10,809 nucleotides of DNA, taken from NCBI GenBank assembly GCA_021790955.1, contig JAJYFI010000023.1, forward strand, positions 1 through 10,809, written 5' to 3'. Made by a program: the position numbers and the translations under genes. The notes under the pieces are model-generated. The model had not been told where the DNA came from. It searched no databases and worked only from the letters and a program-made list of their open reading frames with translations. The DNA comes from a bacterium (lineage in GTDB: Bacteria > Elusimicrobiota > Elusimicrobia > UBA1565 > UBA9628). The stretch's first letter is position 1, and each line of letters starts with the position of its first letter. Shown here piece after piece: positions 10,791 through 10,809 of the stretch.

Positions 10791-10809
10791 GGCGGGAAAG
10801 CCGGCGGCC

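Overview
The window is about 10.8 kb of high-GC DNA that looks bacterial. It is densely packed with genes for aerobic respiration and electron transfer. A two-subunit aa3-type oxidase, four c-type cytochromes (one cut by the left edge), and a Crp/Fnr-type and a LysR-type regulator point to a Gram-negative-like, respiring, probably uncultivated lineage. I cannot assign a phylum. The c551-like cytochromes and the possible Alternative Complex III-like operon at the left edge suggest groups such as Nitrospirota, NC10 or Elusimicrobiota, but that is a guess.

Layout. Positions 1-1676 (minus strand) hold a tight operon: CBS-domain protein, periplasmic monoheme cytochrome c, membrane-anchored monoheme cytochrome c, and a multiheme c3/c7-like cytochrome running off the left edge. 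Two of its junctions are ATGA overlaps and one is an 8-nt gap. A LysR-type regulator (1750-2652, +) diverges from it, with a T-N11-A dyad over the lysR start codon. The stop codon of lysR overlaps that of the convergent oxidase pair ctaC-ctaD (5158-2649, minus). Diverging from ctaC are a cobalamin-domain-like radical SAM protein (5247-6992), a KAS III-like enzyme (7057-8058) and a Crp/Fnr-family regulator (8092-8772). A DUF488 protein (8823-9287) and a second CBS protein (9235-9795) follow. On the minus strand at the right are a dual-CDGSH iron-sulfur protein (10048-9797) and a cytochrome c (10716-10159) paralogous to the one at 661-1095.

The main finding is a perfect palindrome, TATGAC-N4-GTCATA, present three times: between ctaC and the radical SAM gene, upstream of the DUF488-CBS pair, and upstream of the right-hand cytochrome. 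Each copy is centred at -41.5 or -42.5 from a plausible -10 element, the class II activator position of Crp/Fnr proteins. The regulator encoded inside the locus is the obvious candidate to bind them. Together with its target genes it would form a local respiratory regulon that joins the oxidase, a cytochrome c, a radical SAM/KAS III biosynthetic pair and a nucleotide-sensing CBS protein. Two of the predicted transcripts start exactly on the A of the ATG, so they may be leaderless.

The oxidase has all metal ligands, the cross-linking Tyr and the D-channel residues. The residues that form the proton K-channel in A1-type oxidases are all replaced. No subunit III or haem A synthesis gene is in the window. 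I saw no tRNA, rRNA, CRISPR array or insertion sequence, and no gene-free stretch longer than 300 bases.
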